Shown here: in pieces, positions 1 to 9,190 of the stretch | How the letters are laid out: each line of letters starts with the position of its first letter | Position numbering within the stretch: the first letter of the stretch is position 1 | DNA from: an uncultured beta proteobacterium | GTDB lineage: Bacteria > Pseudomonadota > Gammaproteobacteria > Burkholderiales > Burkholderiaceae_C | Reading direction: 5' to 3' | DNA: 64,000 bases | Assembly (NCBI GenBank): GCA_903838565.1 | Contig: CAILZB010000111.1 | Coordinates: forward strand, 1 to 64,000 | Program-made: the position numbers and the translations under genes | Notes under the pieces: model-generated | The model's input: the letters and a program-made list of their open reading frames with translations, nothing else | Database searches by the model: none | Told to the model about the DNA's origin: nothing

Positions 1-173
1 GCTACGGCTGGGTCTTGGGCGCCGGTCGTCTGAGCCTGTTCTCGCGCATCGACAACCTGAACAACCAGCACTACGTCGGTTCGGTCATCGTGAACCAGGC
101 CTCGTCCCAGTTCTACGAGCCGGCGCCCGGCCGAAACTGGACCGTGGGGCTGCGCGGCGTCCTTCCTTTGTAA
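1..173 (+). CDS. TonB-dependent receptor, C-terminal fragment (5' end outside window)
   Basis: An open frame from base 3 to a TAA at 171-173 encodes the last 56 residues of an outer-membrane beta-barrel. Visible features are a 'SRIDNLNNQHYVGS' segment followed by 'FYEPAPGRNWTVGLRG', the usual last two strands of a TonB-dependent receptor, which imports siderophores or other metal or carbon ligands. The protein ends in Leu rather than the common terminal aromatic residue. The rest of the gene lies upstream, so the ligand cannot be named. It converges on the CBS-domain gene, with only 4 bp between the stops. Confidence 0.75.
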   Translation, partial: YGWVLGAGRLSLFSRIDNLNNQHYVGSVIVNQASSQFYEPAPGRNWTVGLRGVLPL

Positions 174-177
174 GGCC

Positions 178-1470
178 TCAGGCCGGGCACTTCACGGCCA
201 GCAGCTTGTCGATGCGACGTCCGTCCAGGTCCACCACCTCAAACATCCAGCCCGCGCATTCGATGCGCTCGCCCACCGCAGGGAGTTGACCGCTGACGGC
301 CATGAGCAGGCCGGCCAGCGTGTTGTAGCGGCCGCGGTCTTCGTCGGGCAGCTCGTCGATGTCCAGGCGGGCCTTGATTTCGTTGATCGGCATGAGGCCG
401 TCGAGCAGCCAGGAGCCGTCGGCGCGCAGCGTTGCCCAGGCTTCGGCCGGCGTGTCGGTCTGCAGCTCGCCGGTGATGGCTTCGAGCAGATCGTGCGGCG
501 TCATCAGTCCCTGGACCACGCCGTACTCGTCCACCACAAACACCAGGCGCGCGGACTTGGCGCGAAACTGCTCCAGCAGTTCCATGCCCGTGAGCGACTC
601 CGGCACAAAGGAGGCGGGCAGAACATGGGACTCGATGCTGCCCGCGTGCTGCGGTCCCAGTTTGAGCAGGCGCGCCACGCTGATCACGCCCACCACGTGA
701 TCCAGCGAATCCCGGCACACCGGGTACCAGGAATGGGCCTCGCTTTCGCCACCTTGCGCCACCTGCTCCAGACATTGGGTCACGCTCAGGCTGGCGTCGA
801 GCCAGTGCAGATCGGTGCGCGGCACCATGATCGAGGTCAGGGGTCGGTCGTCCAGTCCAAACACGTTTTGCACCATGCGGTGTTCGTGCTGCTCGATCAG
901 CCCGGCGTCCACGCCTCCTTCCAGGCTGGCGGTGATTTCCTCCTCGGTCACGGGGCGCCCGGCCGTGGTGTCCACACGCAACAGCTTGAGCATCGCATTC
1001 GTGGTGGCGGCGAGCAGCTTGACGAAAGGCCTGACGCCGGTGGCGAGCCACACCATGGGGCGAGATACCCAGCGCGCCACAATTTCGGGATGGAGCTGGC
1101 CGATGCGCTTGGGCACCAGTTCGCCGAAGATGATGGTGGTGAAAGTGATGATCGTCACGACCAGCCCGGTGGCGGCCAACTCGGACGCCTTGTGCGCCAT
1201 GCCCAAGGCCCGCAGCCAGACCGACACGCCTTCGCTGAAGGCGGCCTCGCCCAGAATGCCGTTGAGCATGCCGATGGAGGTGATGCCCACCTGCACCGTC
1301 GAGAGGAACTGCGTCGGGTGTTCCAGCAGCTTGAGCGCCGCCTGCGCGCCACTGTCTCCGTCTTCGGCCATGGCGGCCAAACGCGGCTTGCGGCTGGCCG
1401 CCAACGCCATTTCGGACATCGCAAAAACGGCGTTGACCAGGGTCAGAAAGAGGATGAGAAGCAGGTCCAT
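178..1470 (-). CDS. Hemolysin-family CNNM/DUF21-CBS-CorC membrane protein
   Basis: This 430-residue protein has an N-terminal DUF21/CNNM membrane domain (about residues 1-180; hydrophobic starts 'MDLLLILFLTLVNAVFAMSE' and 'VVTIITFTTIIFGELVPKR'). A pair of CBS motifs follows (about 210-335, 'IMVPRTDLHWLD' and 'VVDEYGVVQGLMTPHDLLEAI'), then a C-terminal CorC_HlyC domain. Family members are inner-membrane proteins linked to Mg/Co homeostasis; 'hemolysin' is a historical label. It is divergent from corC, which encodes a soluble relative. The start is the ATG that opens the first membrane helix. Confidence 0.85.
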   Translation of the reverse strand: MDLLLILFLTLVNAVFAMSEMALAASRKPRLAAMAEDGDSGAQAALKLLEHPTQFLSTVQVGITSIGMLNGILGEAAFSEGVSVWLRALGMAHKASELAATGLVVTIITFTTIIFGELVPKRIGQLHPEIVARWVSRPMVWLATGVRPFVKLLAATTNAMLKLLRVDTTAGRPVTEEEITASLEGGVDAGLIEQHEHRMVQNVFGLDDRPLTSIMVPRTDLHWLDASLSVTQCLEQVAQGGESEAHSWYPVCRDSLDHVVGVISVARLLKLGPQHAGSIESHVLPASFVPESLTGMELLEQFRAKSARLVFVVDEYGVVQGLMTPHDLLEAITGELQTDTPAEAWATLRADGSWLLDGLMPINEIKARLDIDELPDEDRGRYNTLAGLLMAVSGQLPAVGERIECAGWMFEVVDLDGRRIDKLLAVKCPA

Positions 1471-1586
1471 GGATGAGCACGTAGGTTACACGTTTTGTCG
1501 ACCGCTGCCGTGGCCCGCTCCGGTGTGCTTGAGGCCGTCACGGCGATCCGCTATCCTAGGGCTTGCAAAACTATCTCATTCTCACT

Positions 1587-2465
1587 GTGTCAGACCAGAA
1601 TCCCGCGCGCACGCACGCCGTCTTTCCCGGCAAGGAAGACAAGCGCTCCTTCCTGCAAAAGGTGGCCGAGTTCATCCACCCCGGGCCGGATTCGCGCGAG
1701 GAGCTGATCGACACGTTGGCGCAGGCTGAGGCGAACCAGCTGATCGGTGCCGAGTCGCGCGTCATGCTCGAAGGCGTGATCCGACTGGCCGACATGACCG
1801 CGGGCGACGTGATGGTGGCCGCGCCGCGCATGGAGCTGATCGACATCGATGCCCCCTTTGACGAACTGCTCAACGTGGTGATCGACACCGCGCACTCGCG
1901 CTTTCCGGTGTACCAGGGCGAGCGCGAAAACATCATCGGCATCCTTCTCGCCAAAGACCTGCTCAAGCTGCAGCGCGCGCCGGAACTCAACATCCGTGCG
2001 CTGTTGCGCGCGGCCGTGTTCGTGCCCGAGACCAAGGGCTTGAACGACCTGCTGCGCGATTTTCGCGGCAACCGCAACCACCAGGCGATCGTGATCGACG
2101 AGTTCGGCCGGGTCGCGGGCCTGATCACGATCGAGGACGTGCTGGAAGAGATCGTGGGCGAGATCGAGGACGAGTTCGACGAGGAAGGCGACGACGGCGA
2201 CATCTTTGCGCTGGCCGACAAGACCTGGCGCGTCAGCGGCGACACGCCGATAGCGCGCGTGAACGAGGCCTTCAGCGTGACCCTGGTCAGCAGCGACCCC
2301 GACGATGAATTTGAAACCGTAGGCGGCCTGATCGCGCACGAGATGGGCCATGTGCCCAAGCGCGGCGAGTACCTGGTGCTCGGCGGCTTGCGCTTCATGG
2401 TGCTGCTCACCCGCGCCGGCGCCGTGAAGTGGTTCAAGGTCGCGCCGGTGAATCCGTCCACCTGA
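1587..2465 (+). CDS. corC: CorC-like CBS-domain transporter accessory protein
   Basis: A 292-residue soluble protein with two CBS repeats (about residues 60-175, 'DVMVAAPRMELIDID' and 'VIDEFGRVAGLITIEDVLEEIVGEI') and a CorC_HlyC domain at the C-terminus. The GTG at 1587 was chosen because the protein then begins MSDQNPAR; a TTG eight codons upstream has no better support. The order corC-lnt is typical of proteobacteria, where both sit in the ybeZYX-corC-lnt neighbourhood. The known role is magnesium/cobalt homeostasis, in association with membrane partners. The lnt start follows after 45 bp that hold a dispersed repeat. Confidence 0.85.
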   Translation: MSDQNPARTHAVFPGKEDKRSFLQKVAEFIHPGPDSREELIDTLAQAEANQLIGAESRVMLEGVIRLADMTAGDVMVAAPRMELIDIDAPFDELLNVVIDTAHSRFPVYQGERENIIGILLAKDLLKLQRAPELNIRALLRAAVFVPETKGLNDLLRDFRGNRNHQAIVIDEFGRVAGLITIEDVLEEIVGEIEDEFDEEGDDGDIFALADKTWRVSGDTPIARVNEAFSVTLVSSDPDDEFETVGGLIAHEMGHVPKRGEYLVLGGLRFMVLLTRAGAVKWFKVAPVNPST

Positions 2466-2468
2466 GAC

Positions 2469-2511
2469 CTTGCGGGACAGACCAAAGCGCGCGTGCTCTG
2501 TCCTCAATTGA
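2469..2511 (-). repeat. Dispersed hairpin repeat, copy 1 (minus orientation)
   Basis: Read on the minus strand this segment runs from TTGAGGACAGAG to CTTTGG then CTGTCCCGCAAG. The same blocks in the same order occur at 11714-11766 with about 9 extra central bases. GGACAGA and TCTGTCC form the arms of a hairpin. It fills the corC-lnt gap and touches the lnt ATG, so it may also affect lnt translation. Copy 2 likewise sits just ahead of a start codon. Confidence 0.6.
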
Positions 2512-4070
2512 TGAAGATTCCCTTGAATTCTTTCTTGCTCTTGATGGCAGGTGCCGCGCACGCGCTGAGCGTGGCCTGGCCCTTTGCCTTCGGTTTGCCC
2601 CAGGGCCAGGCCGTGTGGTGGCTGCAGCTGGCGTCGCTGGTGCTGCTCTATGCTCAGCTGGAGCGCGCCGCGAGCTGGCAGGCCGCCGCCCGAAGCGGCT
2701 GGCTGTTTGGACTGGCGAGCCTGAGCGCCACGTTCTGGTGGCTCTATATCTCCATGCACACCTACGGCGGCCTGTCGGCCGTGCTCTCGATGCTGGCGGT
2801 GATCGTTCTTGCCGCAGCGCTGGCGCTGGTCTACGCGGCGGCCAGCGCCATTTTCTTCAGCCTCAAGCCCACCGGCAGCGGGACTTCCGCGCTGCTGTTT
2901 GCCGCCAGCTGGACCCTGGCTGAACTGGCGCGCGGCAGTTGGCTGACCGGCTTTCCCTGGGGCGCCGCAGGCTACGCGCACATCGACGGCTGGCTCGCGG
3001 GCTACGCGCCCTGGATCGGTGTCTACGGCATCGGTGCCGTCGCTGCCTGGATCGCGGCCAGCCTGTGGCGTTTTATTCGCTGCGGCCACGCTCAGCGCCT
3101 GGGTCTTGCGTTCGTGTTCGCGCTGCCTTCGCTGGTGGCGATGAATCAGGGCGCGGCTGTGGCGACGGGTCCCCTGCTGGAAGTGACGCTGCTGCAGGGC
3201 AATATTTCCCAGGACGAGAAATTCCAGCCCGGTACCGGCGTGCTTGATTCGCTGGCCTGGTACGGCGGCCAGCTGCGCGCCGCGACCACGGCGCTGGTGG
3301 TGGCGCCGGAGACCGCTATTCCCGTGCTGCCGCAGCAGTTGTCCGAAGGCTATTGGGAACACCTGCAGTCCACCTTCACGACCGCTGGCGCCAAGCCGCG
3401 GGCCGCATTGATCGGCATCCCTCTGGGCAGCATGAGCGACGGTTACACCAATTCGGTGCTTGGTCTTGAACCCGGCCAGGTCGCCCCCTACCAGTACGAC
3501 AAGCAGCACCTGGTTCCCTTTGGCGAGTTCACGCCCGGCCTGTTCAAGTGGTTCACGCGCATGATGAACATTCCGCTGGGCGACTTCAATCGCGGCGCAC
3601 TGGTGCAGCCGGCGTTCGAGTGGCAGGGGCAGCGCCTGGCACCGAATGTCTGCTACGAGGACCTGTTTGGCGAGGAGCTGGGTGCGCGCTTTGCCGACCC
3701 GGCGACAGCGCCGACGATCTTCGTCAACGTCAGCAACCTGGGCTGGTTTGGCGATTCCGTGGCGATCGATCAGCACCTGGGCATTGCGCGCATGCGCTCG
3801 CTCGAGTTCGACCGTCCCACGCTGCGCGCCACCAACACCGGCGCCACCGTCATCATCGACCACCGCGGCGTCGTCACCCACTCGCTGCCGCGCCTCAAGC
3901 GCGGCGCGCTCGTGGGCCAGGTCCAGGGCATGGGGCTGGACGCGGCCACGGGCTGGGCCATCACGCCTTACGCCGCCTGGGTGTCGCGCTTCGGGCTGTG
4001 GCCGCTGTGGAGCCTGGCGCTGGCGGTGTTGGCGCTGGCTTACGCTCAGCGGCGTCGCAGTAACCGCTGA
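2511..4070 (+). CDS. lnt: Apolipoprotein N-acyltransferase
   Basis: A 519-residue inner-membrane enzyme that N-acylates the diacylglyceryl-cysteine of lipoproteins, the last step of maturation before Lol sorting. About six hydrophobic segments span residues 1-210, followed by a nitrilase-fold catalytic domain. The catalytic triad is visible: Glu267 in '[10 protein letters not shown]', Lys331 in '[15 protein letters not shown]' and Cys381 in 'NVCYEDLFG', at nearly the same positions as in E. coli. The ATG at 2511 gives MKIPLNSF and opens the first membrane helix; the in-frame GTG at 2493 lies within the repeat and is less likely. Confidence 0.95.
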   Translation: MKIPLNSFLLLMAGAAHALSVAWPFAFGLPQGQAVWWLQLASLVLLYAQLERAASWQAAARSGWLFGLASLSATFWWLYISMHTYGGLSAVLSMLAVIVLAAALALVYAAASAIFFSLKPTGSGTSALLFAASWTLAELARGSWLTGFPWGAAGYAHIDGWLAGYAPWIGVYGIGAVAAWIAASLWRFIRCGHAQRLGLAFVFALPSLVAMNQGAAVATGPLLEVTLLQGNISQDEKFQPGTGVLDSLAWYGGQLRAATTALVVAPETAIPVLPQQLSEGYWEHLQSTFTTAGAKPRAALIGIPLGSMSDGYTNSVLGLEPGQVAPYQYDKQHLVPFGEFTPGLFKWFTRMMNIPLGDFNRGALVQPAFEWQGQRLAPNVCYEDLFGEELGARFADPATAPTIFVNVSNLGWFGDSVAIDQHLGIARMRSLEFDRPTLRATNTGATVIIDHRGVVTHSLPRLKRGALVGQVQGMGLDAATGWAITPYAAWVSRFGLWPLWSLALAVLALAYAQRRRSNR

Positions 4071-4194
4071 GTGCCGACGAACGCGGCCGCAGGGCCGTAA
4101 AATCGAGTGTCTGCGCGGGCTCGACCTGCGCCGTGCGATGCATCAGCATCCGCGCCACCCACCAACCGAACTGGCCCGCTCCACGCTTGCACCT

Positions 4195-5100
4195 ATGCTG
4201 ACGTTCCAACAAATCATCCTGAAATTGCAGTCCTACTGGGACGCCCAGGGCTGCGCGCTGCTGCAGCCCTACGACATGGAAGTCGGCGCCGGCACCTCGC
4301 ACACGGCCACGTTCCTGCGGGCGCTCGGTCCCGAGCCCTGGAAGGCCGCCTACGTCCAGCCCAGCCGTCGGCCCAAGGACGGGCGCTACGGCGAGAACCC
4401 GAACCGGCTGCAGCACTACTACCAGTACCAGGTGGTGCTCAAGCCCGCGCCCTCCAACATCCTGGACCTGTACCTGGGCAGCCTGGAAGCGTTGGGTTTC
4501 GACCTGAAGAAGAACGACATCCGCTTTGTCGAAGACGACTGGGAGAACCCGACGTTGGGCGCCTGGGGTCTGGGTTGGGAGGTTTGGCTCAACGGCATGG
4601 AGGTGACGCAGTTCACCTACTTCCAGCAGGTCGGCGGCATCGACTGCCGCCCTGTCACCGGTGAGATCACCTACGGCCTGGAACGGCTGGCGATGTACCT
4701 GCAGGGCGTGGACAACGTCTACAACCTGCAGTGGACCGACTCCATGAGCTATGGCGCGGTCTACCTGCAAAACGAGCAGGAGCAGTCGGCCTACAACTTC
4801 GAGCACAGCGACGTGGACTTCCTGTTCACGGCCTTTGCTGCGCACGAAAAGCAGGCGAAATATCTGATGGAGCAGCAACTCGCGCTGCCGGCCTACGAGC
4901 AGGTCCTCAAGGCCGCGCACAGCTTCAATTTGCTGGACGCGCGCGGCGCCATCAGCGTGACCGAACGCGCCGCCTACATGGGCCGCATCCGCAACATTTC
5001 GCGCAGCGTGGCGCAAAGCTATTACGACTCGCGCGAGCGCCTGGGCTTTCCGCTGGCGCCGCGCGAATGGGTGGCGCAGATGACGAAGAAGGCGGCGTGA
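4195..5100 (+). CDS. glyQ: Glycyl-tRNA synthetase alpha subunit
   Basis: A 301-residue class II aminoacyl-tRNA synthetase subunit that carries the catalytic core of the alpha2-beta2 glycyl-tRNA synthetase. The N-terminus [20 protein letters not shown] and the segment '[21 protein letters not shown]' are characteristic. The ATG at 4195 is the usual family start; the frame stays open far upstream only because of the high GC content. The gene heads a run in which an antitoxin and a toxin gene separate it from glyS, an unusual interruption of a normally adjacent pair. Confidence 0.97.
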   Translation: MLTFQQIILKLQSYWDAQGCALLQPYDMEVGAGTSHTATFLRALGPEPWKAAYVQPSRRPKDGRYGENPNRLQHYYQYQVVLKPAPSNILDLYLGSLEALGFDLKKNDIRFVEDDWENPTLGAWGLGWEVWLNGMEVTQFTYFQQVGGIDCRPVTGEITYGLERLAMYLQGVDNVYNLQWTDSMSYGAVYLQNEQEQSAYNFEHSDVDFLFTAFAAHEKQAKYLMEQQLALPAYEQVLKAAHSFNLLDARGAISVTERAAYMGRIRNISRSVAQSYYDSRERLGFPLAPREWVAQMTKKAA

Positions 5101-5113
5101 TGAATTTTGGCGG

Positions 5114-5124
5114 TTGTGACACAA
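5114..5124. promoter_or_regulatory. Short dyad TTGTG-A-CACAA ahead of the antitoxin gene
   Basis: An 11-bp perfect inverted repeat lies 14 bp after the glyQ stop and 26 bp before the antitoxin ATG. A second CACAA follows at 5131. Ribbon-helix-helix antitoxins usually bind short inverted repeats in their own promoter, so this is a candidate autoregulatory operator. The only direct evidence is the symmetry and position. Confidence 0.35.
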
Positions 5125-5150
5125 TTGCGGCACAAACATAGGAGCGCCTC

Positions 5151-5450
5151 ATGTCCACCACCACCTTGCGTCTTGATTCATCGCTGCGCCAGCGTATTCT
5201 GGATTTGGCTCAGGCCACAGGCCAGTCCGCGCACAGCTTCATGGTGGATGCGCTGACCCAAAAGACCGAAGAGGCTGAATGGACTTTGGCGCTGCAACGC
5301 GAAGCGGCGCAGCGCGATGCCGACATGCAGGCGTCTCAGCAGGGGCTGGACTGGCACGATGTCAGGGCGTGGGCCCTGGCGCGCGCAGCCAAGAGTCCTG
5401 CCAAGGCGCCGGTGCCCAAGCGCTTGGCCCGCAACAAGACCGCCGCTTGA
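5151..5450 (+). CDS. Ribbon-helix-helix antitoxin of a ParE/RelE-type module
   Basis: A 99-residue protein with an N-terminal 'STTTLRLDSSLRQRILDLAQATGQSAHSFMVDALTQK' block, the beta-strand-helix-helix pattern of CopG/Arc-like DNA-binding antitoxins. The basic C-terminal tail (AAKSPAKAPVPKRLARNK) would be the flexible toxin-binding or neutralising part. A good ribosome site (AGGAG) stands 7 bases before the ATG. The toxin gene starts 2 bp after its stop. The pair lies between glyQ and glyS, so both are probably co-transcribed with an essential operon. Confidence 0.8.
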   Translation: MSTTTLRLDSSLRQRILDLAQATGQSAHSFMVDALTQKTEEAEWTLALQREAAQRDADMQASQQGLDWHDVRAWALARAAKSPAKAPVPKRLARNKTAA

Positions 5451-5452
5451 GC

Positions 5453-5743
5453 ATGACGACAATCGTCCTGGCAGAACAGGTGCAGGCCGACTTTGAACGT
5501 ATTTTTGATTTTTTGTTCGAGTACGCACCGGATACCACTGTGACTCGAATCCAGGAGATCGTGGCCGCCATCGATATTTTGCAGACCAGCCCGAAAATCG
5601 GGCGGCCCATAGCGCTGGGCCAGCGCGAACTGGTGATATCCAGAGGCGGCGGCTATCTCGCCCTGTACCGTTACGACCCGATCAATGACATCGCCTATGT
5701 GCTGGCCGTGAAAAGCCAACACGAGCAAGACCACAAAAAATGA
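5453..5743 (+). CDS. RelE/ParE-superfamily toxin
   Basis: A 96-residue protein with the ParE-like layout: 'LAEQVQADFERIFDFLFEYAPD' helix, 'ILQTSPKIGRPIALGQRELVIS' and a C-terminal 'GGYLALYRYDPINDIAYVLAVKSQHEQD' beta sheet ending in the usual His/Glu region. Relatives poison gyrase (ParE) or cleave mRNA on ribosomes (RelE); the target cannot be assigned here. The ATG at 5453 follows the antitoxin stop by 2 bp. Its TGA overlaps the glyS ATG as ATGA, so glyS translation is probably coupled to toxin translation. Confidence 0.8.
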   Translation: MTTIVLAEQVQADFERIFDFLFEYAPDTTVTRIQEIVAAIDILQTSPKIGRPIALGQRELVISRGGGYLALYRYDPINDIAYVLAVKSQHEQDHKK

Positions 5744-7878
5744 GCACTCAAAATTTACTCGTCGAACTCTTCGTTGAAGAACTCCCGCCCAAGGCGCTGA
5801 AGAAACTCGGCGAGGCCTTTGCCGCCGGCATCGCCAACGGCCTTGAAAAACAGCAATTGGTGCAGCGTGCGGATGCGGACAAGCTCCAGGCCTTTGCCAG
5901 CCCGCGCCGGCTTGCGGTCTGGGTGCCCGATGTTCTCAGCACAGCCGCGGACCGGGCGTCTGCACAGAAACTCATGCCGGCGAGCGTGGGTCTGGATGCG
6001 TCCGGCAACGCGACACCGGCGCTGTTGAAGAAGCTGCAGTCGCTGGGCGCAGATGCGTCAGCCGTGGCGGGTCTGCGCCGCGCCGTGGACGGCAAGGCCG
6101 AAGCGCTCTTTTACGACAGCATGGTCAAGGGCGCGACGCTGGCCGAGGGGCTGCAGGCGGCACTGACGGAGACCATTGCCAAACTGCCGATACCAAAGGT
6201 GATGAGCTACCAGTTGGAAAGCGGCTGCGAGCTGCCCGGCTGGAGCAGCGTGAGTTTTGTGCGCCCGGCGCATGGTCTGGTGGCCTTGCACGGCAGCGAC
6301 GTCGTGCCCGTTGAAGCGCTGGGCCTGAAGGCCGGCAACCGCACCCAGGGCCACCGCTTTGAGGCCAAAGTGTCGCCAGTGCTGCTCGCCAACGCCGACA
6401 GCTATGCCGCCACGCTCGAAGTCGACGGCGCCGTGATCGCGTCGTTTGCCAAGCGCCGCGCCGACATCGAGCATCAGTTGGCGCATGCAGCGGCCAAAGT
6501 GGGTGGTGGCTGCAAGCCGATCGAAGACGATGCCTTGCTGGACGAGGTCACGGGCCTGGTGGAGCGCCCGCACGTGCTGGTGTGCGAGTTCGAACCGCAG
6601 TTTCTGGACGTGCCGCAGGAGTGCCTGATCCTGACGATGAAGGCGAACCAGAAATACTTCCCGCTGCTGCACGCGTCGGGCAAGTTGACGAACCAATTCC
6701 TGGTGGTCAGCAACATCAACCCGGATGACGCGTCTCAGGTCATCGGCGGCAACGAACGCGTGGTGCGCCCGCGCCTGGCCGACGCCAAATTCTTCTTCGA
6801 CCAGGACCGCAAGAAGACGCTGGCGTCGCGCGTGGCGGCGCTGGACAAGGTCGTTTATCACAACAAGCTGGGCACCCAGGGTGAGCGCACGGCGCGGGTG
6901 CGCGCCATTGCCAACGCCATCGGCCAGCAACTGGGCGGTGCTGCGCTGGCGGCACAGGCCGACCAGGCGGCGCTGTTGGCGAAGACCGATCTGCTGACCG
7001 ACATGGTGGGCGAGTTCCCCGAGTTGCAGGGCATCATGGGCGGCTATTACGCGCGCCACGACGGTCTCTCCGACGACGTCGCCTGCGCCATCGAAGACCA
7101 TTACAAGCCGCGCTTTGCCGGCGACGAACTGCCGCGCAATCGCATCGGCGTGGTGGTGGCGCTGGCCGACAAGCTCGAAACCTTGGTGGGCATGTTCGGC
7201 ATCGGCAATCTGCCCACGGGCGACAAGGATCCTTACGCGCTGCGGCGTCACGCGCTGGGGGTGATTCGCATGTTGAGCGAAGCGGATCTGGCGCTGGATC
7301 TGGGCACGCTGCTGCCCGACGCGTATGCGGCATTCGGTGACAAGCTGTCCGGCGCGTCCGCTGCGCCGCTGGAGGCGCTGCTGCAGTTCATCTACGACCG
7401 TCTCGCCGGTGTGCTGCGCGAGCAGGGCTACAGCGCGCAGGAAGTCGACGCGGTGCTGGCCTTGAGGCCGCAGCGCCTGGGCGACGTGTCCAAGCGCCTG
7501 GCCGCAGTGCGCGCCTTCGCGGCGCTGCCCGAAGCCCCGGCCCTGGCAGCGGCCAACAAGCGCATAGCCAACATCCTGAAGAAGGCTCCGCCGGTGGACG
7601 CGCACGTGAGCGAAGTGCTGCTGCAGGAGGCGGCGGAAATCGCGCTGTACGCTGCGATGAAATCGGCGCTGCCGCAGGCCGACGCACGCTTCGAGGCCGG
7701 CGACTACGCCGCATCGCTGCAATCGCTGGCCGCGCTGCGCGCGCCGGTGGACGCGTTTTTCGACGGCGTCATGGTCAACGCCGAGCAACTCGATCTGCGC
7801 CTGAACCGCCAAGGCCTGCTGCAAACCCTGCACAACGCCATGAACCGGGTCGCGGACCTGTCCAAGTTGGCGGTTTGA
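5740..7878 (+). CDS. glyS: Glycyl-tRNA synthetase beta subunit
   Basis: A 712-residue protein that begins MSTQNLLVELFVEELPPKAL, the standard GlyS N-terminus. It has the internal 'LDEVTGLVERPHVLVCEFEPQFLDVPQECLILTMKANQKYFPL' region and a C-terminal DALR anticodon-binding domain. It pairs with GlyQ to charge tRNA-Gly in the cytoplasm. Length is normal and no key region is missing, so the inserted toxin-antitoxin genes did not damage the subunit. The start overlaps the toxin stop by ATGA. Confidence 0.97.
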   Translation: MSTQNLLVELFVEELPPKALKKLGEAFAAGIANGLEKQQLVQRADADKLQAFASPRRLAVWVPDVLSTAADRASAQKLMPASVGLDASGNATPALLKKLQSLGADASAVAGLRRAVDGKAEALFYDSMVKGATLAEGLQAALTETIAKLPIPKVMSYQLESGCELPGWSSVSFVRPAHGLVALHGSDVVPVEALGLKAGNRTQGHRFEAKVSPVLLANADSYAATLEVDGAVIASFAKRRADIEHQLAHAAAKVGGGCKPIEDDALLDEVTGLVERPHVLVCEFEPQFLDVPQECLILTMKANQKYFPLLHASGKLTNQFLVVSNINPDDASQVIGGNERVVRPRLADAKFFFDQDRKKTLASRVAALDKVVYHNKLGTQGERTARVRAIANAIGQQLGGAALAAQADQAALLAKTDLLTDMVGEFPELQGIMGGYYARHDGLSDDVACAIEDHYKPRFAGDELPRNRIGVVVALADKLETLVGMFGIGNLPTGDKDPYALRRHALGVIRMLSEADLALDLGTLLPDAYAAFGDKLSGASAAPLEALLQFIYDRLAGVLREQGYSAQEVDAVLALRPQRLGDVSKRLAAVRAFAALPEAPALAAANKRIANILKKAPPVDAHVSEVLLQEAAEIALYAAMKSALPQADARFEAGDYAASLQSLAALRAPVDAFFDGVMVNAEQLDLRLNRQGLLQTLHNAMNRVADLSKLAV

Positions 7879-7879
7879 G

Positions 7880-8440
7880 ATGGGAACCCAGGCCATCAAG
7901 CTCATCATCCTTGATCGCGACGGCACCATCAACGCCGATAGCGACGATTTCGTCAAGTCGCCCGAGGAGTGGACGCCGCTGCCCGGCGCGCTGGAGGCCA
8001 TCGCCAAGCTCAATCACGCGGGCTGGCACGTGGTCGTGGCGTCGAATCAGTCGGGCCTGGGGCGCGGACTGTTCGACGTGGCGGCGCTCAACGCGATGCA
8101 CGCCAAGATGAACAAGCTGCTGGCCGCGCAGGGCGGGCGCATCGACGCGGTGTTCTATTGCCCTCACTCGGCGGATGAACACTGCCACTGCCGCAAGCCC
8201 GCGCCGGGCCTGTTCGAGCAGATCGGCGAGCGCTACAACCTGGAGCTCAAAGACGTGCCGGTGGTGGGCGACAGCCAGCGCGACCTCACGGGTGGCGCCT
8301 CGGTGGGCTGCGAGCCGCACCTGGTGCTCACCGGCAAGGGGGCGCAGTACCGTGGCCGTGAGTTGCCGAGCGGATTTCCCGCGGGCACGAGGGTGCACGA
8401 GGACCTGATGGCCTTTGCCGATTTCATTCTTTCCCGTTAG
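7880..8440 (+). CDS. gmhB: D-glycero-beta-D-manno-heptose-1,7-bisphosphate 7-phosphatase
   Basis: A 186-residue HAD phosphatase for ADP-heptose synthesis, which supplies the lipopolysaccharide inner core. The nucleophile motif is 'ILDRDGTIN' near residues 10-18. A Cys/His zinc loop 'CPHSADEHCHCRKP' and the late acidic motif 'VVGDSQRDLTGG' are present, which together separate GmhB from histidinol-phosphatases. It starts 1 bp after the glyS stop and is followed at once by plsC, an envelope-linked run common in Burkholderiales. Confidence 0.92.
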   Translation: MGTQAIKLIILDRDGTINADSDDFVKSPEEWTPLPGALEAIAKLNHAGWHVVVASNQSGLGRGLFDVAALNAMHAKMNKLLAAQGGRIDAVFYCPHSADEHCHCRKPAPGLFEQIGERYNLELKDVPVVGDSQRDLTGGASVGCEPHLVLTGKGAQYRGRELPSGFPAGTRVHEDLMAFADFILSR

Positions 8441-8448
8441 GGTTTTCC

Positions 8449-9183
8449 ATGCGCCTGCTTCGTTCCCTGCTGCACTTTCTCTGGATGGGTGTGACCGTCA
8501 TTCCCTGGGCGCTGGCGGTGGTGCTGGCAGCGCCCTTTGTCAGCCGCGACACCGTGTACAAGATGTGCGCGGGTTGGCTCACGCTGTCGGTGAACAGCGG
8601 CACGCGGCTGCTGGGCATTCACAACCGCGTCAGCGGCATGGAGAATCTGCCGAACGAACGAACCAGCCCCGCCATTTTGCTGGTGAAGCACCAGTCGACC
8701 TGGGAGACGTTTTCCATGGTGGCGCTGATGCCGCATCCGCTGGCCTTCGTGTTCAAGCGCGAACTGCTGTACATCCCCTTCTTCGGCTGGGCCATGGGCC
8801 GCATGGACATGATCCACATCGACCGCAGCCAGCGCGCGCAGGCTTTCAACAAGGTGGTGGAGCAGGGCAAGCGGCTGCTCGCGCGCGGCACCTGGGTCAT
8901 CATGTTTCCGGAAGGCACGCGCATTCCCCGCGGGCAAAAGGGCAATTACAAGACCGGCGGCACGCGCCTGGCCATCGAGACCGGTGCGCCCGTGATCCCC
9001 GTGGCCGTGACCTCGGCGAAATGCTGGCCGCGCAAGGCCTTCGTCAAGACCCCGGGCGTGGTCGACATCTCCATCGGCAAGCCCATCCCCAGCGCCGGGC
9101 GCCAGCCCGAGGAACTGATGCGCGAAGTGGAAGCCTGGATCGAAGCCGAGATGCACCGGCTTGACCCCGAGGCCTACCGCTGA
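8449..9183 (+). CDS. plsC: 1-acyl-sn-glycerol-3-phosphate acyltransferase
   Basis: A 244-residue membrane-associated acyltransferase that converts lysophosphatidate to phosphatidate. Residues 1-35 form a hydrophobic anchor. Motif I reads 'KHQSTWE' (His81, Glu86), so the usual HX4D acid is Glu here; the substrate motif 'FPEGTR' lies at 153-158. The ATG at 8449 follows the gmhB stop by 8 bp. The context with gmhB suits envelope biogenesis. A paralogue with another lysophospholipid substrate cannot be excluded. Confidence 0.88.
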   Translation: MRLLRSLLHFLWMGVTVIPWALAVVLAAPFVSRDTVYKMCAGWLTLSVNSGTRLLGIHNRVSGMENLPNERTSPAILLVKHQSTWETFSMVALMPHPLAFVFKRELLYIPFFGWAMGRMDMIHIDRSQRAQAFNKVVEQGKRLLARGTWVIMFPEGTRIPRGQKGNYKTGGTRLAIETGAPVIPVAVTSAKCWPRKAFVKTPGVVDISIGKPIPSAGRQPEELMREVEAWIEAEMHRLDPEAYR

Positions 9184-9190
9184 GATCGCA

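Noticed and set aside
1590..3881. A 763-codon minus-strand frame over corC and lnt
   Set aside because: Both sense genes have full motif sets; the antisense product is low-complexity Arg/Gln/His-rich with no ribosome site.
6058..8013. A 651-codon minus-strand frame over glyS
   Set aside because: It mirrors the GC-rich third-codon pattern of glyS and has no recognisable protein features.
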